Source of the DNA: Breznakibacter sp047600785 | Lineage (GTDB): Bacteria > Bacteroidota > Bacteroidia > Bacteroidales > Marinilabiliaceae | Direction of reading: 5' to 3' | DNA length: 64,000 nt | Assembly (NCBI GenBank): GCA_047600785.1 | Contig: JASGKH010000002.1 | Span: 1,054,001 to 1,118,000 of the forward strand | In this document: positions 15,621 to 24,719 of the stretch, one piece after another | How positions within the stretch are numbered: the first letter of the stretch is position 1 | Layout of the letters: each line of letters opens with the position of its first letter | Notes under the pieces: generated by a model | Seen by the model: only the letters and a program-made list of their open reading frames with translations | Told to the model about the DNA's origin: nothing | The model's database searches: none | Position numbers and translations under genes: made by a program

Positions 15621-16276
15621 TTTTCCTTTTCTGTCTTTATGTAGCAAATTGTCCGTTGTATCGTTTTTTAGGCTTGGTGCCAACTTACTTACAGGTACAA
15701 TTTAACTACACCATCATCCCTAATTATAGAAATACTGTGCACTTTACCTCCAACTCCCTGTTTCTATAAATCACCAAATGGCGATTTAATCTTTTGAATA
15801 AATTTTAAAAATATCTCCCAAATTTGCAGAAAATTGCCCACCAAATCAATAGGTTAATTGCACCAGAATAAAATACCACCCATAATCCACCACACCTTCA
15901 CCCAAAAGAATCCATCCAACAAAAAAACAACACCAAATAAACGAACAAACAACCACCTAACCACAATCGTCGCCAAACCGCTAAAAATTTACCAAAAACA
16001 TTTTAATAAATAAGTATTTCAACTTTAAAATAAAAATACTTGTTTTGAATATTCAACAACCTAAAATCTTTTAACCCATGTACACACACCCGTTCCCGTT
16101 TGCGACGTTCCCGGCCCTTTAATTCGGCAACCGCCGGCTGTAAAGGCATTTCACCGACCAATGCATGGCTACGTTTACCACGTGTGGGCTTCCTCACGGG
16201 CAATGGGCACTGCATTTCTACCGGCAATTGTTTTAATTTTCTATAATTCTATGTTTAACTAAAAAATCTATCAATT
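15621..16276. other. Intergenic stretch with G-poor tract and structured segment
   Basis: No gene is seen. From about 15860 to 15975 the plus strand is almost free of G (about five in 115 bases) and consists of A, C and some T. From 16100 to 16240 the composition becomes mixed and GC-richer, with short complementary blocks (AATGCATGG and CACTGCATT; GGCAACCGCC). The stretch may be the long leader of the DUF6266-like gene. A 74-codon minus-strand frame at 16003-16227 looks like a chance frame. Confidence 0.4.
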
Positions 16277-16840
16277 ATGGCAAAAGTAGGCGAAAACATC
16301 GTCACCACCGGCTTCAGCGGCAAGCTCGGCAACCTGATCGTATTTAGCAACCGCGCAGGCAAAACCATTGTCTCAACGGCACCCAAAAAAAGGAAAGCTG
16401 AACCGACAGAAGCACAGGAAAAACATCGGTTGAAATTCCAGGAAGCCATCCTGTACAGCCAAAACGCCAATGCCGACCCCACCATCAAAGCCCTGTATAA
16501 AACCTCGGCCAAAGAGGGCCAAACCGCTCACAACGTAGCCGTCGCCGATTTCCTTAATGCCCCCAGCATCAACGAAATTGATGTAAGCAAATACACAGGT
16601 CAACCGGACAGTTACATCCAAATACGCGCCATCGACGATTTCAATGTCAAAGAAGTCTCCGTGGCCATCCAGAACGCCGACGGATCCGAGGTCGAAAGCG
16701 GCATGGCCACCCTTCAGCCCGGTTCCATTTGGTGGCGCTACACGGCCACTGCCGCCAACCAGTCGCTAAGCGGCGATAAAATCATAGTCCGCGCCACCGA
16801 CATCCCGGGCAACCTTACCCAACAAACCGCCGAAATCTAA
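16277..16840 (+). CDS. DUF6266-like protein
   Basis: A 187-residue protein without a signal peptide, starting MAKVGENIVTTGFSGKLGNL. The N-terminal block GFSGKLGNLIVFSNRAGKT resembles the start of DUF6266 proteins of Bacteroidota, where a SGKxGN motif is followed by a strand and a basic segment; KKRKAEPTEAQEKHRLKF follows. The C-terminal half has strand pairs (YIQIRAIDDFNVKEVSVAIQ, then IIVRATDIPGNL) like a small Ig or fibronectin-type domain. Function is unknown. It is GC-richer than the array genes to its left and is followed by a hairpin directly after the stop. Confidence 0.6.
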   Translation: MAKVGENIVTTGFSGKLGNLIVFSNRAGKTIVSTAPKKRKAEPTEAQEKHRLKFQEAILYSQNANADPTIKALYKTSAKEGQTAHNVAVADFLNAPSINEIDVSKYTGQPDSYIQIRAIDDFNVKEVSVAIQNADGSEVESGMATLQPGSIWWRYTATAANQSLSGDKIIVRATDIPGNLTQQTAEI

Positions 16841-16843
16841 TAC

Positions 16844-16867
16844 CATAAGCCAATTCGATTGGCCTAT
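16844..16867 (+). terminator. Hairpin after the DUF6266-like gene
   Basis: CATAAGCCAAT, loop TCG, ATTGGCCTATG: a 10-bp stem four bases after the stop codon. There is no T-run, so it may be a transcript-protecting stem rather than a classical terminator. Confidence 0.4.
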
Positions 16868-17024
16868 GACGAAGGATAACCGGTATAATGTCCATGAACG
16901 AAGATTCGGGTAAGCCTCCGGTTTGGGAAGTTCGAGCTTTTTTGCCCGTAGCTTTTTGGGCAAGGCGGACAGAGTCCTGGTTTCTCTTTGCTTGCTCATT
17001 CATGATCAAGCAAGAAGAGTAAGT

Positions 17025-17072
17025 GGGGTTAGGGGCCAATCGTCGTCGTCGACGCTTGGCCCGCTAAGCCCC
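17025..17072. repeat. 48-nt three-part hairpin
   Basis: GGGGTTAG, GGGCCAA and CGTCG (17025-17045) pair in order with CGACG, TTGGCCC and CTAAGCCCC (17050-17072), leaving a 4-nt loop. Just before it CTTTGCTTG and CAAGCAAGAAG form a further weak pair. The shape suggests a REP-type element or structured RNA. Confidence 0.45.
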
Positions 17073-17131
17073 CCAAGGCAAACAGGAATCACTTATGTAG
17101 AACCCCGTTAGTTAACACATTCCCTTTACAA

Positions 17132-17176
17132 AAAAGCGGCCTCCCCCTGGTTGGAAAAGGCCGCTTTTAATTTTTT
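17132..17176. terminator. Strong hairpin terminator
   Basis: AAAAGCGGCC (17132-17141) is perfectly complementary to GGCCGCTTTT (17159-17168), followed by AATTTTTT on the plus strand. On the minus strand a T-run also follows the stem, so it could stop transcription from both sides. Confidence 0.75.
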
Positions 17177-17216
17177 ACACTGCAGTGCCCAAAAAGGACA
17201 AATCACTCAATATCGC

Positions 17217-17260
17217 CATGTCGAACCCACGTCGAATCCATGTCGAACCTGTGTCGAACC
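17217..17260. repeat. Four 11-bp tandem repeats
   Basis: Units CATGTCGAACC, CACGTCGAATC, CATGTCGAACC and TGTGTCGAACC stand head to tail. The first and third are identical. No coding frame here is credible. They may be a regulator-binding array or simple replication slippage. Confidence 0.7.
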
Positions 17261-17614
17261 TGGAAAAACACATCTTTTAGTGTCAAAAAGTGCAAAATAA
17301 GAAGACACGGTACTCCCGGGGACACAACTTCTTTCCAAAGAAAATGGCAAACGAACCGTTGCAAATCCAGAGATCGGCCACATCGCAGGCCGGCCTTCCC
17401 CATCCCCTCCCAGGAAAAGAAACCCAAAGCCGCACGAAACCACACCCCGCGGCCTCAGAAAGAACAGAAGGCCCTTCCTGACCCCTTATACCCCATTTTA
17501 TAGCCCACTGACAGGATTTTTAGCGGAAGTGGCCGATTTTATCTGCACACCCCCCCTGCCCGTGCCATCTTTGCCGTTGCAAAGCCCGCAAACGACTAAC
17601 ACACACATGTCACC

Positions 17615-18064
17615 ATGCAAATACGATCGAAACTCACCAACGGCGTGCTGATCATCCTCATCGCCCTCCTTCACCTCCAACTGGCCGTGTCGGCCGATGC
17701 CTTTGGCACGGTATTCCGCTCATTTGCCCGATCGGGCTTCTATAAAATAAGCGGGGGACTGAACGAACTGCCCTTCGTGCCAGGCGTGACCAACACCGAT
17801 ACCTTTGCCGCGTTCTGGTTCTTCTATTTCGGCGTCATGCTCATCCCGCTGGGGCTGCTCATCCACACCGTCGAAAAACACCAAAAGGCCCTGCCCCCGG
17901 CCTTCACCGTGGCATACCTCCTGGTCGTGGCCATGGGCAGCTACATGATACCCGCTTCCGGGATGACCTGCATCATGCTGCCCCACGCCGTTTACATGCT
18001 GGCGGTAAATATATACAAAGCGCGCAAAGCGGCGCACACGCACAATTCACGCCCAGGCCGGTGA
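17615..18064 (+). CDS. DUF6463-like membrane protein
   Basis: A 149-residue inner-membrane protein with four hydrophobic segments: VLIILIALLHLQLAV, AAFWFFYFGVMLIPLGLLIH, PAFTVAYLLVVAMGSYMIP and CIMLPHAVYMLAVNIY. The KLTNGVLIILIALLHL start, the FWFFYFGVMLIPLG block and the ASGMTCIMLPHAVYML end match my memory of DUF6463. Function is unknown. It overlaps the next gene by 4 bp (GTGA), so the two are translationally coupled. Confidence 0.65.
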   Translation: MQIRSKLTNGVLIILIALLHLQLAVSADAFGTVFRSFARSGFYKISGGLNELPFVPGVTNTDTFAAFWFFYFGVMLIPLGLLIHTVEKHQKALPPAFTVAYLLVVAMGSYMIPASGMTCIMLPHAVYMLAVNIYKARKAAHTHNSRPGR

Positions 18065-18582
18065 ACAAAGTCACCAAACTCCGCCATTGTCCCGCACACA
18101 CCAGGGTGCTCGACGGACTGGACAGGTTCGATTATTCCGACACCTACTCGATAGCCTGCCACGGCAACGCCACGGTGCGCCAAATTACCCGCAAACTGAT
18201 GGAAATGCCCGCCTGGGGCAAAGCGTTGATGAAAATAAGGGACCTCATCGTCAAACCCTTCGGGTTGGTGACGGCCAACACCCTCCGCAGGGACAAATCC
18301 GCACCGCCGTACGAGTTCATGCTGGCCCCCGTCCTTTTCAGCAGCAACCACGAACTCATCCTCGCCATGGACGACAAACACCTCTATTACCGCCTGTCGG
18401 TATTAAAAGACGGGCACCGGGTGTACATGACCACCGTGGTCAGGTTCAACAACAGGGGAGGAAGGATCTATTTTGCCGTCATCAAGCCGTTCCACAGGTT
18501 CATTGTCCGAACCACGCTAAAACGGCTTAACCGGACGGATTGGCTTCGCGCCCCACAGGATATGCCACGGCACAAAATTTAA
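18061..18582 (+). CDS. DUF2867-like protein
   Basis: A 173-residue soluble protein beginning at GTG inside the stop of the previous gene. The pattern resembles DUF2867: LDRFDYSDTYSI, a WGKALMKIRDLIVKPFGL segment, AGTLL-like spacing, DDKHLYYRLSVL and VVRFNNRGGRIYFAVIKPFH. Members of that family are often fused or linked to NAD-binding sugar or lipid enzymes, but their activity is not established. The overlap with the membrane protein suggests that the two work together. GC-rich like its neighbours. Confidence 0.6.
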   Translation: MNKVTKLRHCPAHTRVLDGLDRFDYSDTYSIACHGNATVRQITRKLMEMPAWGKALMKIRDLIVKPFGLVTANTLRRDKSAPPYEFMLAPVLFSSNHELILAMDDKHLYYRLSVLKDGHRVYMTTVVRFNNRGGRIYFAVIKPFHRFIVRTTLKRLNRTDWLRAPQDMPRHKI

Positions 18583-18669
18583 ACACATTGTACCGCCCCG
18601 TTCCTATTTCAGCTACTTTTATGGCCGGCATCTGCACCACAGCGATGGCCGGTTTCCAACTGTCGACAA

Positions 18670-19692
18670 ATGAACCACATCGTCAAAACAATCCTCCATC
18701 TGTTTTACTGGGTGGTTTTCTGCCTGTTGTCGGGACTCATCAGCTTCCGCCTCGCTCAGGGGCTGGGGTTTGTCACGGCACACCTGCCCCACTTCCTCTA
18801 TAACACCGCGTGGGCGGCCATCCAGTTCTACCTGTTCTATTTTATGGTTTACAGGTTCATCGGACAACAACGGTACCTAGCCTACTTTATAGTATCCGTG
18901 GTCGTCTCCGCAGGGTTGTCGCTGTTCATGTACCTGCTTTTCGGCATATGTTTCGGGTTTCCGCCGCCCCAAGACGAGATGCACAGCGTGGTGCCCCCCA
19001 TGGTCGGGACTTTCATCATCGGCCACACAGGCAGCCTTTTACGGGGCTTCATTACCTGGTCCGATAACCTCCGGCACAAACAAGAGATGGAAAAGATGCT
19101 CATCCGCAACGAACTGGACCTGCTCAAAGCCCAACTCAATCCCCATTTCCTGTTCAATACCCTCAACAACATCGACGCGCTGATCTTCCGCCAACCACAA
19201 AAAGCATCCGAATCCCTGATCACCCTGTCCGGGATCATGCGCTACATGCTGGTCGAAGCCAGGGAACCCCAGGTACCGCTTGCCCGCGAGCTCGAACACT
19301 ATGAAAAGGTGATCAGGCTGCAGTCGTTGCGCATGGCCAGCCCCGAAGCCATACGGTTCAGCCGGCCCTCCGCCGTGGGCAACCTAAAAACCGCACCGTT
19401 GCTGTTCCTGCCCTTCGTCGAAAACGCCTTCAAGCACGCTTCCCAAAGCGGTACGATGCCCGTGATCGACTTTCGGCTCGACGTGACCGACACCGCGATC
19501 CAATGGTCCGCCCGCAACCACTTCAACCCCCGCCAAAACCAGTCAACCGCCCAACAAGACGGAATCGGGCTGTCGAACCTGAAACGGCGTCTCGAATTGC
19601 TCTACCCTGGCCGATATTCACTGGAAACCCGTCTGCACGGGAACGAATTCTTTGCCGAATTAAAACTGACACAATGCCATTTACCTGCATAA
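18670..19692 (+). CDS. LytS-type sensor histidine kinase
   Basis: A 340-residue kinase of the His_kinase (PF06580) type. Four membrane segments occupy residues 8-130, with no obvious sensor domain outside. The phospho-acceptor motif QLNPHFLFNTLNNID has His159, and an ATP-binding end contains FVENAFKHA and GIGLSNLKRRL. It would phosphorylate the LytTR regulator that follows, with which it overlaps by 19 bp. Such pairs in Bacteroidota control envelope or stress genes; the signal is unknown. Confidence 0.9.
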   Translation: MNHIVKTILHLFYWVVFCLLSGLISFRLAQGLGFVTAHLPHFLYNTAWAAIQFYLFYFMVYRFIGQQRYLAYFIVSVVVSAGLSLFMYLLFGICFGFPPPQDEMHSVVPPMVGTFIIGHTGSLLRGFITWSDNLRHKQEMEKMLIRNELDLLKAQLNPHFLFNTLNNIDALIFRQPQKASESLITLSGIMRYMLVEAREPQVPLARELEHYEKVIRLQSLRMASPEAIRFSRPSAVGNLKTAPLLFLPFVENAFKHASQSGTMPVIDFRLDVTDTAIQWSARNHFNPRQNQSTAQQDGIGLSNLKRRLELLYPGRYSLETRLHGNEFFAELKLTQCHLPA

Positions 19693-20369
19693 CCGTCGAC
19701 GATGAACCGCTGGCCCTGGAAAAACTCAACGGGTTTGTGGCGCAAATGCCCCAGCTGCAACTGTCCGCCAGCTTCGGCAACGCCCGCGACGCAATGGACT
19801 TCATATTGTCCCATGCAGTAGACATACTTTTTCTGGATATACAGATGGATGGGCTCACGGGACTCGACATGCTGTCGGCCCTGCCCCGCATGCCGCAGGT
19901 GGTGCTTACCACAGCCTACGGCGAATACGCCCTGAAAGGCTACGAGCTCGAAGTGACCGACTATGTGTTGAAACCCTACTCCTTTGGGCGGTTCGCACAG
20001 GCCGCCAACCTGGCGGTGAAGCGCCTTGGCGAAAAGACGGAGGCCCCCGCAGCCGGGTTCATCTTTGTCAAAACCGACTACAGGCTTGTAAAACTCAAGC
20101 TGGACGACATCCTTTACATCGAAGGGATGGGCGATTTCAGACGGATCGTCACCACCACGGGCAAGATACTTACCCAACAAACCTTTGGCGCTTTTGAACA
20201 GCAGTTACCAAAAGAAACCTTCGTCCGCATCCACAAATCGTACATGGTAGCCGTTCCCAAAATCGAAACCATCGAAAAGCACCGTGTGAAAATACACACC
20301 CAACTGTTCCCCGTCAGCGAAAGCTATCGCGGCCATTTCTACAAACTCATCGGAAAGTATTCGGGATAA
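19674..20369 (+). CDS. LytTR-family response regulator
   Basis: A 231-residue regulator. An upstream frame extension is ignored because the ATG at 19674 starts a normal receiver domain: VDDEP at residues 8-12, phospho-acceptor Asp55 in LFLDIQM, and Lys100 in YVLKPY. Residues 130-231 form a LytTR DNA-binding domain (YIEGMGDFRRIVT, then FVRIHKSYMVAV). It is the partner of the overlapping kinase gene and binds DNA through beta strands rather than a helix-turn-helix. Confidence 0.9.
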   Translation: MPFTCITVDDEPLALEKLNGFVAQMPQLQLSASFGNARDAMDFILSHAVDILFLDIQMDGLTGLDMLSALPRMPQVVLTTAYGEYALKGYELEVTDYVLKPYSFGRFAQAANLAVKRLGEKTEAPAAGFIFVKTDYRLVKLKLDDILYIEGMGDFRRIVTTTGKILTQQTFGAFEQQLPKETFVRIHKSYMVAVPKIETIEKHRVKIHTQLFPVSESYRGHFYKLIGKYSG

Positions 20370-20470
20370 CACACCATATATTCTACATAACCCCCGAAAC
20401 CACCGGCACAGAGAAATGCCTGTGGAACCCTGTTACCATATCCGTTACAGCCCCTTTAGAAGAGGGAGGT

Positions 20471-21355
20471 TCAATCAATAAATCTCTTCACAATGTTCCC
20501 GTACGCATCAATCCGCCTGTCGCGCAAAAACGGCCAGATGCGCCTCACCGCCTCGCTGCGCGCCAGGTCCACCTCCACCAGCATGTTCGCCCCGTCGTGG
20601 TGGGGCGCCGAAGCCACCACTTCACCCTGCGGGCCCGCCACAAAACTATGGCCCCAAAACTGTATGCCGTTGGTTTGCCCCGACGGGTCGGGCTCATGCC
20701 CCGTACGGTTCACCGAAACCACGGGTAAGCCGTTGGCCACCGCATGTCCGCGCTGCGAAATGACCCATGCGTCCAGCTGGCGGCCCTTCTCCTCGTCGGT
20801 GTCGCTGCTCTCCCAACCAATGGCAGTGGGGTAAATGAGCAGGTCGGCCCCCCGCAGGGCCATCAAGCGCGCCGCTTCGGGGTACCACTGGTCCCAGCAC
20901 ACCAACACCCCCAACTTGCCCAGCGACGTTTGGACAGGCTCAAAACCCAAATCACCCGGCGTAAAGTAGAACTTCTCGTAATAAGCCGGGTCATCGGGGA
21001 TATGCATTTTGCGGTATTTCCCCGCCATGGAACCGTCCCGGTCGAACACCACCGCCGTGTTATGGTAAAGGCCCGGCGCACGCTTCTCGAACAACGACGT
21101 CACCAGCACCACCCCCAGCTCCCCGGCCAGCTTGCCGTAAAACTCCGTCGATGGGCCGGGGATCGGCTCGGCCAGATCGAACAGATCGGTATTCTCGGTC
21201 TGGCAAAAATACAAACTGTTGTGCAGCTCCTGCAACACAACGAGTTGTGCCCCTCTGGACGCAAGCTCCCTCACATTCGCCGCCAGCCTCCGTTTGTTCG
21301 CCTCCACATCGGCCGTCACCGGCTGTTGGACCAAACCTATCTTGATCGTATCCAT
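20471..21355 (-). CDS. aguB: N-carbamoylputrescine amidase
   Basis: A 294-residue nitrilase-superfamily enzyme. The catalytic triad is visible as Glu43 (LQELHNS), Lys116 (KYRKMHIPDD) and Cys153 (LVCWDQWYPE). The CWDQWYPE motif and the HSFVAGPQGEVV end are typical of AguB. It removes the carbamoyl group of N-carbamoylputrescine, giving putrescine, CO2 and ammonia. It follows the agmatine deiminase gene by 82 bp, so the two genes complete the arginine-decarboxylase route to putrescine. Cytoplasmic; no signal peptide. Confidence 0.93.
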   Translation of the reverse strand: MDTIKIGLVQQPVTADVEANKRRLAANVRELASRGAQLVVLQELHNSLYFCQTENTDLFDLAEPIPGPSTEFYGKLAGELGVVLVTSLFEKRAPGLYHNTAVVFDRDGSMAGKYRKMHIPDDPAYYEKFYFTPGDLGFEPVQTSLGKLGVLVCWDQWYPEAARLMALRGADLLIYPTAIGWESSDTDEEKGRQLDAWVISQRGHAVANGLPVVSVNRTGHEPDPSGQTNGIQFWGHSFVAGPQGEVVASAPHHDGANMLVEVDLARSEAVRRIWPFLRDRRIDAYGNIVKRFID

Positions 21356-21437
21356 TTGTTTATTCGTATTAAAAAAAGTTCCTGATCGTTTGGGAAAACT
21401 TAAAACCCTGAACCCATCGCCCGAGAAACCCCGAACT

Positions 21438-22466
21438 TTAAACCACCACCCCCTCCGGGAACTGCATCGTCACGCAATGCAACGACCCGTGCTGGCGGAT
21501 CAGCGCCCGGCAATCGACAGGCACTATCTCATGGTTGGGGAACGCCTCCCGGATGGCACCGATCGCCTCCCGATCGGTATCGCATTGGTAAACCGGGAAC
21601 AGCACCGCATGGTTCATGATCAGGAAATTGGCATAAGTGGCCGGCAAACGGTGCCCATCCACAGGATCGAACGCAGCAGTGGCCATCGGCAACGCCACCA
21701 GGCGGTACGGCTGGCCATCAGCCTGTGAAAACATCCGCAGCTCCTTTTCCATCTGCGCCAACGCCTCGTAATGCTCATCGCTTTTGTCAGTGCATTTCAC
21801 GTAAGCAATGGTCTGCTCGTCGCACAAACGGGCCAGCGTGTCCACGTGGCTGTCCGTGTCGTCGCCGGCCAGATAGCCATGGTGGAGCCACAGCACCCTT
21901 TTGGCTCCGAACTTGTCGGCCAGGTACCGTTCCACCTCGCCCTTGCCCCATTCACCGTTGCGGTTGGGCGACAACAAACACTCGGCCGTGGTCAGGATCG
22001 TCCCTTTCCCGTCCGATTCAATGCTTCCGCCTTCCAACGCCACGTTCAGACAATTCTCGTAAGCCACCCCGTTGGCAAACGCCCCGTTGTCGAACAACCG
22101 TTTGGTGATCAGGTTATCATAATTGGCCGAAAACTTCAGTCCCCAGCCGTTGAACTTAAAATCAAGCAACACGGGCTTGTCTTGCTCAAGCACCGTGATG
22201 GCCCCGTGATCGCGCGCCCACGTGTCGTTAGAAGACAATTCATAGACCCTTAAATTATCGTGGGCCCCCAACAACGACACCACATGCGGCCCATCGGGAC
22301 AGACCACCACCAGCGTTTGGCGCGCCAATATAGCTTGTGCGATCCGCACAAAACAAGCCTCCACTTCGCCGAGCATATAAGCCCAGTCGGTATCTCCGTG
22401 CGGCCAGGTGAGCATCACCGCGCCCTGCGGATGCCATTCGGCAGGTAAAACCCTCTTTAAATGCAT
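21438..22466 (-). CDS. aguA: Agmatine deiminase
   Basis: A 342-residue member of the peptidylarginine-deiminase family. It begins RVLPAEWHPQGAVMLTWPH, contains the substrate-side motifs NDTWARDHG and KFNGWG, the block ALEGGSIESDG, HHGYLAGDDTDSHVDT, and the nucleophile Cys331 in GSLHCVTMQFP. It converts agmatine to N-carbamoylputrescine and ammonia, feeding the amidase encoded next. Length and motifs are complete. Confidence 0.93.
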   Translation of the reverse strand: MHLKRVLPAEWHPQGAVMLTWPHGDTDWAYMLGEVEACFVRIAQAILARQTLVVVCPDGPHVVSLLGAHDNLRVYELSSNDTWARDHGAITVLEQDKPVLLDFKFNGWGLKFSANYDNLITKRLFDNGAFANGVAYENCLNVALEGGSIESDGKGTILTTAECLLSPNRNGEWGKGEVERYLADKFGAKRVLWLHHGYLAGDDTDSHVDTLARLCDEQTIAYVKCTDKSDEHYEALAQMEKELRMFSQADGQPYRLVALPMATAAFDPVDGHRLPATYANFLIMNHAVLFPVYQCDTDREAIGAIREAFPNHEIVPVDCRALIRQHGSLHCVTMQFPEGVVV

Positions 22467-22903
22467 GTTTGTGCAGTTTTATCGAATGTGGTTCTTTCAT
22501 TCCGTCACTAAAATAAAGGTAATTGGATCCAGGCTATATAACTTTTATCCAGGGATAAGATTCCCTAAAATCCTCTCCGCGTCATTGCGCCTCCGCGAGA
22601 ATCCGGCGCTAAAAATTTTCTCGCAAAGATTATTGGGAAGACCTTAATTTTAACCTATCCCAAACGTTGCACGGCTCTCTTCTGACCGGGACGAATTTGT
22701 TCTTATCCCGCCATTTGTCACCATTTACGGGTTTTACCCATTAATAGGTTCCCATCGCAATGGAACAAAAAGAACCCATCCCGATGAAGTCGCCAAAGAC
22801 AATGGAATTTTGCGTTCTTTTCTGCCAAACCAGGTGACGGCACCGGCTGGCGGTACGGGAAACTCTGTGTTTCAGGCACTCGCCCTGTCCATATGCCCAA
22901 CCA
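22467..22903. other. Intergenic stretch, nothing identified
   Basis: Between aguA and the aminotransferase. Contains no convincing open frame, repeat or T-tailed hairpin. It should hold the promoter of aguA, reading leftward, but I cannot place it. Confidence 0.4.
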
Positions 22904-24190
22904 TCAGGCCAGTTCCCTGCAAGCCTCGTACATCCCGTCGAACAACGCCTTGACGTCGGTCGCGGCCACCGCGGCAAACGCCACCCTCAACAAGTTATTG
23001 AGGTTAATGACCCCGATGCTGTATTTGCTGATCAACAGCTGGCGCACGGCCTCGCCGTCCAGCCCCTCACGGAGCTTCACGCACATAAAATAGCCCGAGT
23101 TGTATGGAAGTGCCGTAAAATATTCCTCGTATTTGTGGTCCGCAAGCGCCGCCTTGACCGCCTCGTAACGGGCCTGCATGATGTCGAACTTCGCCCTCTT
23201 CTCCTCGCGGTACGTAGGCGAATCGAACGCGTGCAAAAGCAACGACTGCGACAGGTTGGAAGCATTCGAGATGTTGCCCCTCACCGCTCCCGCCGTTTTG
23301 TTCTCCAACGCCTCGTAAAGCGCCGCATTGCCGCCCTTCACCCCATAAGTGATGAAGCCGACGCGAAACCCCCACACATAATCTTCTTTGGTAGGGCCGT
23401 CCACCTTCACCGCCAGCACGTTGGGATGCAAATCGGCCAACCAGGCAAAGGGCGATTGGCATTCAATCCCCTCTTCGAACACCAAACCGAAATAAGCATC
23501 GTCGCAAATCACCACCACTTTCTTACCATGTTCGGCAGCCGCTTTGACGGCAGCAAGCAATTGTTGCATTTCACCGCAGGTAGGCGAATAACCGGTCGGG
23601 TTGTTGGGAAAATTCAGCAGAAGGATCTTCTTTTCTCCCTCGCCCATCAAGGCATCCTGTACCGCATGAATGTCCAATCCCTCCCCATTAAACAAATTGT
23701 ATGTCCTTATCCTGGCATCGTAAGCATTGATGAACGTCAGGTTATAGTTGCCCCAAAACAAGCTTGGCACCAACACCTCGTCCCCCGCATCGGCAAACAT
23801 GTAACCGGCCATGCTGATGCCGTGCGTCAGCGCATTGGTCACCACCGGCAAACTGATTTCCTTGCCCGTCAATGCCACGTTCTTTTGAAAGATCATCTGC
23901 TGCCAACGCTTGCGTATATCAAGCCTTCCGTAACTTGGCGCATAAGGGAACGAAAACGACGGATCAAGGTTGATCCGTTCGTCGATCGATTTCAACCGCA
24001 TCGGTGAACGGTCGTCTTCAATGGCGGCACCAATGGTCGCATTGATCTTTGTGCCTTTCGCTTCGGCGCTTTGTCCCAAAATACCTTTCTTGGGAAAGAA
24101 AATGTTCTTTCCACGCTGGGACAATAAATCGAACACACTCTTGTTGTTCGCCAGAATGGTGTTGTTAAGTTCTTGTGCCTGAGGGTTCAT
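22904..24190 (-). CDS. Aminotransferase class I/II, PLP-dependent
   Basis: A 428-residue fold-type I enzyme. The frame extends 10 codons upstream to a TTG, but the ATG at 24188-24190 (MNPQAQELNNTILANN) is the likelier start. Features include NALTHGISMAGYMFADAGDE, LLNFPNNPTGYSP with the conserved asparagine and proline, VVICDDAYFGLVFE with the cofactor aspartate, and the Schiff-base lysine in VDGPTKEDYVWGFRVGF. The family moves amino groups between amino acids and keto acids. The long N-terminal region (about 100 residues before the fold) is characteristic of a Bacteroidota subgroup whose substrate I cannot name. Confidence 0.85.
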   Translation of the reverse strand: MNPQAQELNNTILANNKSVFDLLSQRGKNIFFPKKGILGQSAEAKGTKINATIGAAIEDDRSPMRLKSIDERINLDPSFSFPYAPSYGRLDIRKRWQQMIFQKNVALTGKEISLPVVTNALTHGISMAGYMFADAGDEVLVPSLFWGNYNLTFINAYDARIRTYNLFNGEGLDIHAVQDALMGEGEKKILLLNFPNNPTGYSPTCGEMQQLLAAVKAAAEHGKKVVVICDDAYFGLVFEEGIECQSPFAWLADLHPNVLAVKVDGPTKEDYVWGFRVGFITYGVKGGNAALYEALENKTAGAVRGNISNASNLSQSLLLHAFDSPTYREEKRAKFDIMQARYEAVKAALADHKYEEYFTALPYNSGYFMCVKLREGLDGEAVRQLLISKYSIGVINLNNLLRVAFAAVAATDVKALFDGMYEACRELA

Positions 24191-24281
24191 TGGATGTTTA
24201 TTATAGGTCAAACACGCCAAAAATAGGCAATATTCTCAAATATCGGAAAACAAAAGCCAATTGCCCGTGTCACCAGACTGT

Positions 24282-24719
24282 TTACAAAACGGATAATTTT
24301 TTCAGATCCAGTTCCTTTTGCTTGTCTATCAAATCCTGTAACGTGGTATCCCTAAACAACTCATTGACCTGGCGGTTTACCCTGCACCAAAACCACTCAC
24401 TCGCGCACACGCCTCTTTTCTCGCACACATACCCTTCCGTCAGGCAATCGACCACGTTCAGATTCGGCTCAAAGGCATTGTGTATATCAAGCATCGAGAT
24501 CTGGCTTGCGGGACGCGTAAGCACATAACCGCTCTTTTTGCCTTTTACGTTCCTTATCAGATCAGAAACCTTTAACGCAATGATAATATGGTCAAGATAT
24601 TTTAGGGAAATGCCCTGATTGGTCGAGATCTCCTTTTGCAAAACACCTTCGTTGTTTTCACGCATGGCAATTTCCAGTAACGCCCTTACGCCATATCTTA
24701 TCCGGGTTGAGAATTTCAT
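24282..24719 (-). CDS. Rrf2-family transcriptional regulator
   Basis: A 145-residue Rrf2 protein: it starts MKFSTRIRYGVRALLEIAMR, has the winged helix (EISTNQGISLKYLDHIIIAL) and the wing KGKKSGYVLTRPASQI. Cys92, Cys99 and Cys105 stand where iron-sulfur-binding members such as IscR and NsrR carry cluster ligands, though the spacing (6 and 5 residues) differs from IscR. It may sense iron-sulfur status, redox or cysteine supply. The aminotransferase gene lies 91 bp downstream on the same strand and is a plausible target. Confidence 0.9.
   Translation of the reverse strand: MKFSTRIRYGVRALLEIAMRENNEGVLQKEISTNQGISLKYLDHIIIALKVSDLIRNVKGKKSGYVLTRPASQISMLDIHNAFEPNLNVVDCLTEGYVCEKRGVCASEWFWCRVNRQVNELFRDTTLQDLIDKQKELDLKKLSVL

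Noticed and set aside
16003..16227. 74-codon minus-strand frame with basic residues
   Set aside because: Starts beside the leader of the DUF6266-like gene, ends in AT-rich noise and shows no family motif.
17203..17503. Several overlapping 60-90-codon frames
   Set aside because: Produced by the 11-bp tandem repeats (not a multiple of three, so all frames are open) and GC-rich flank.
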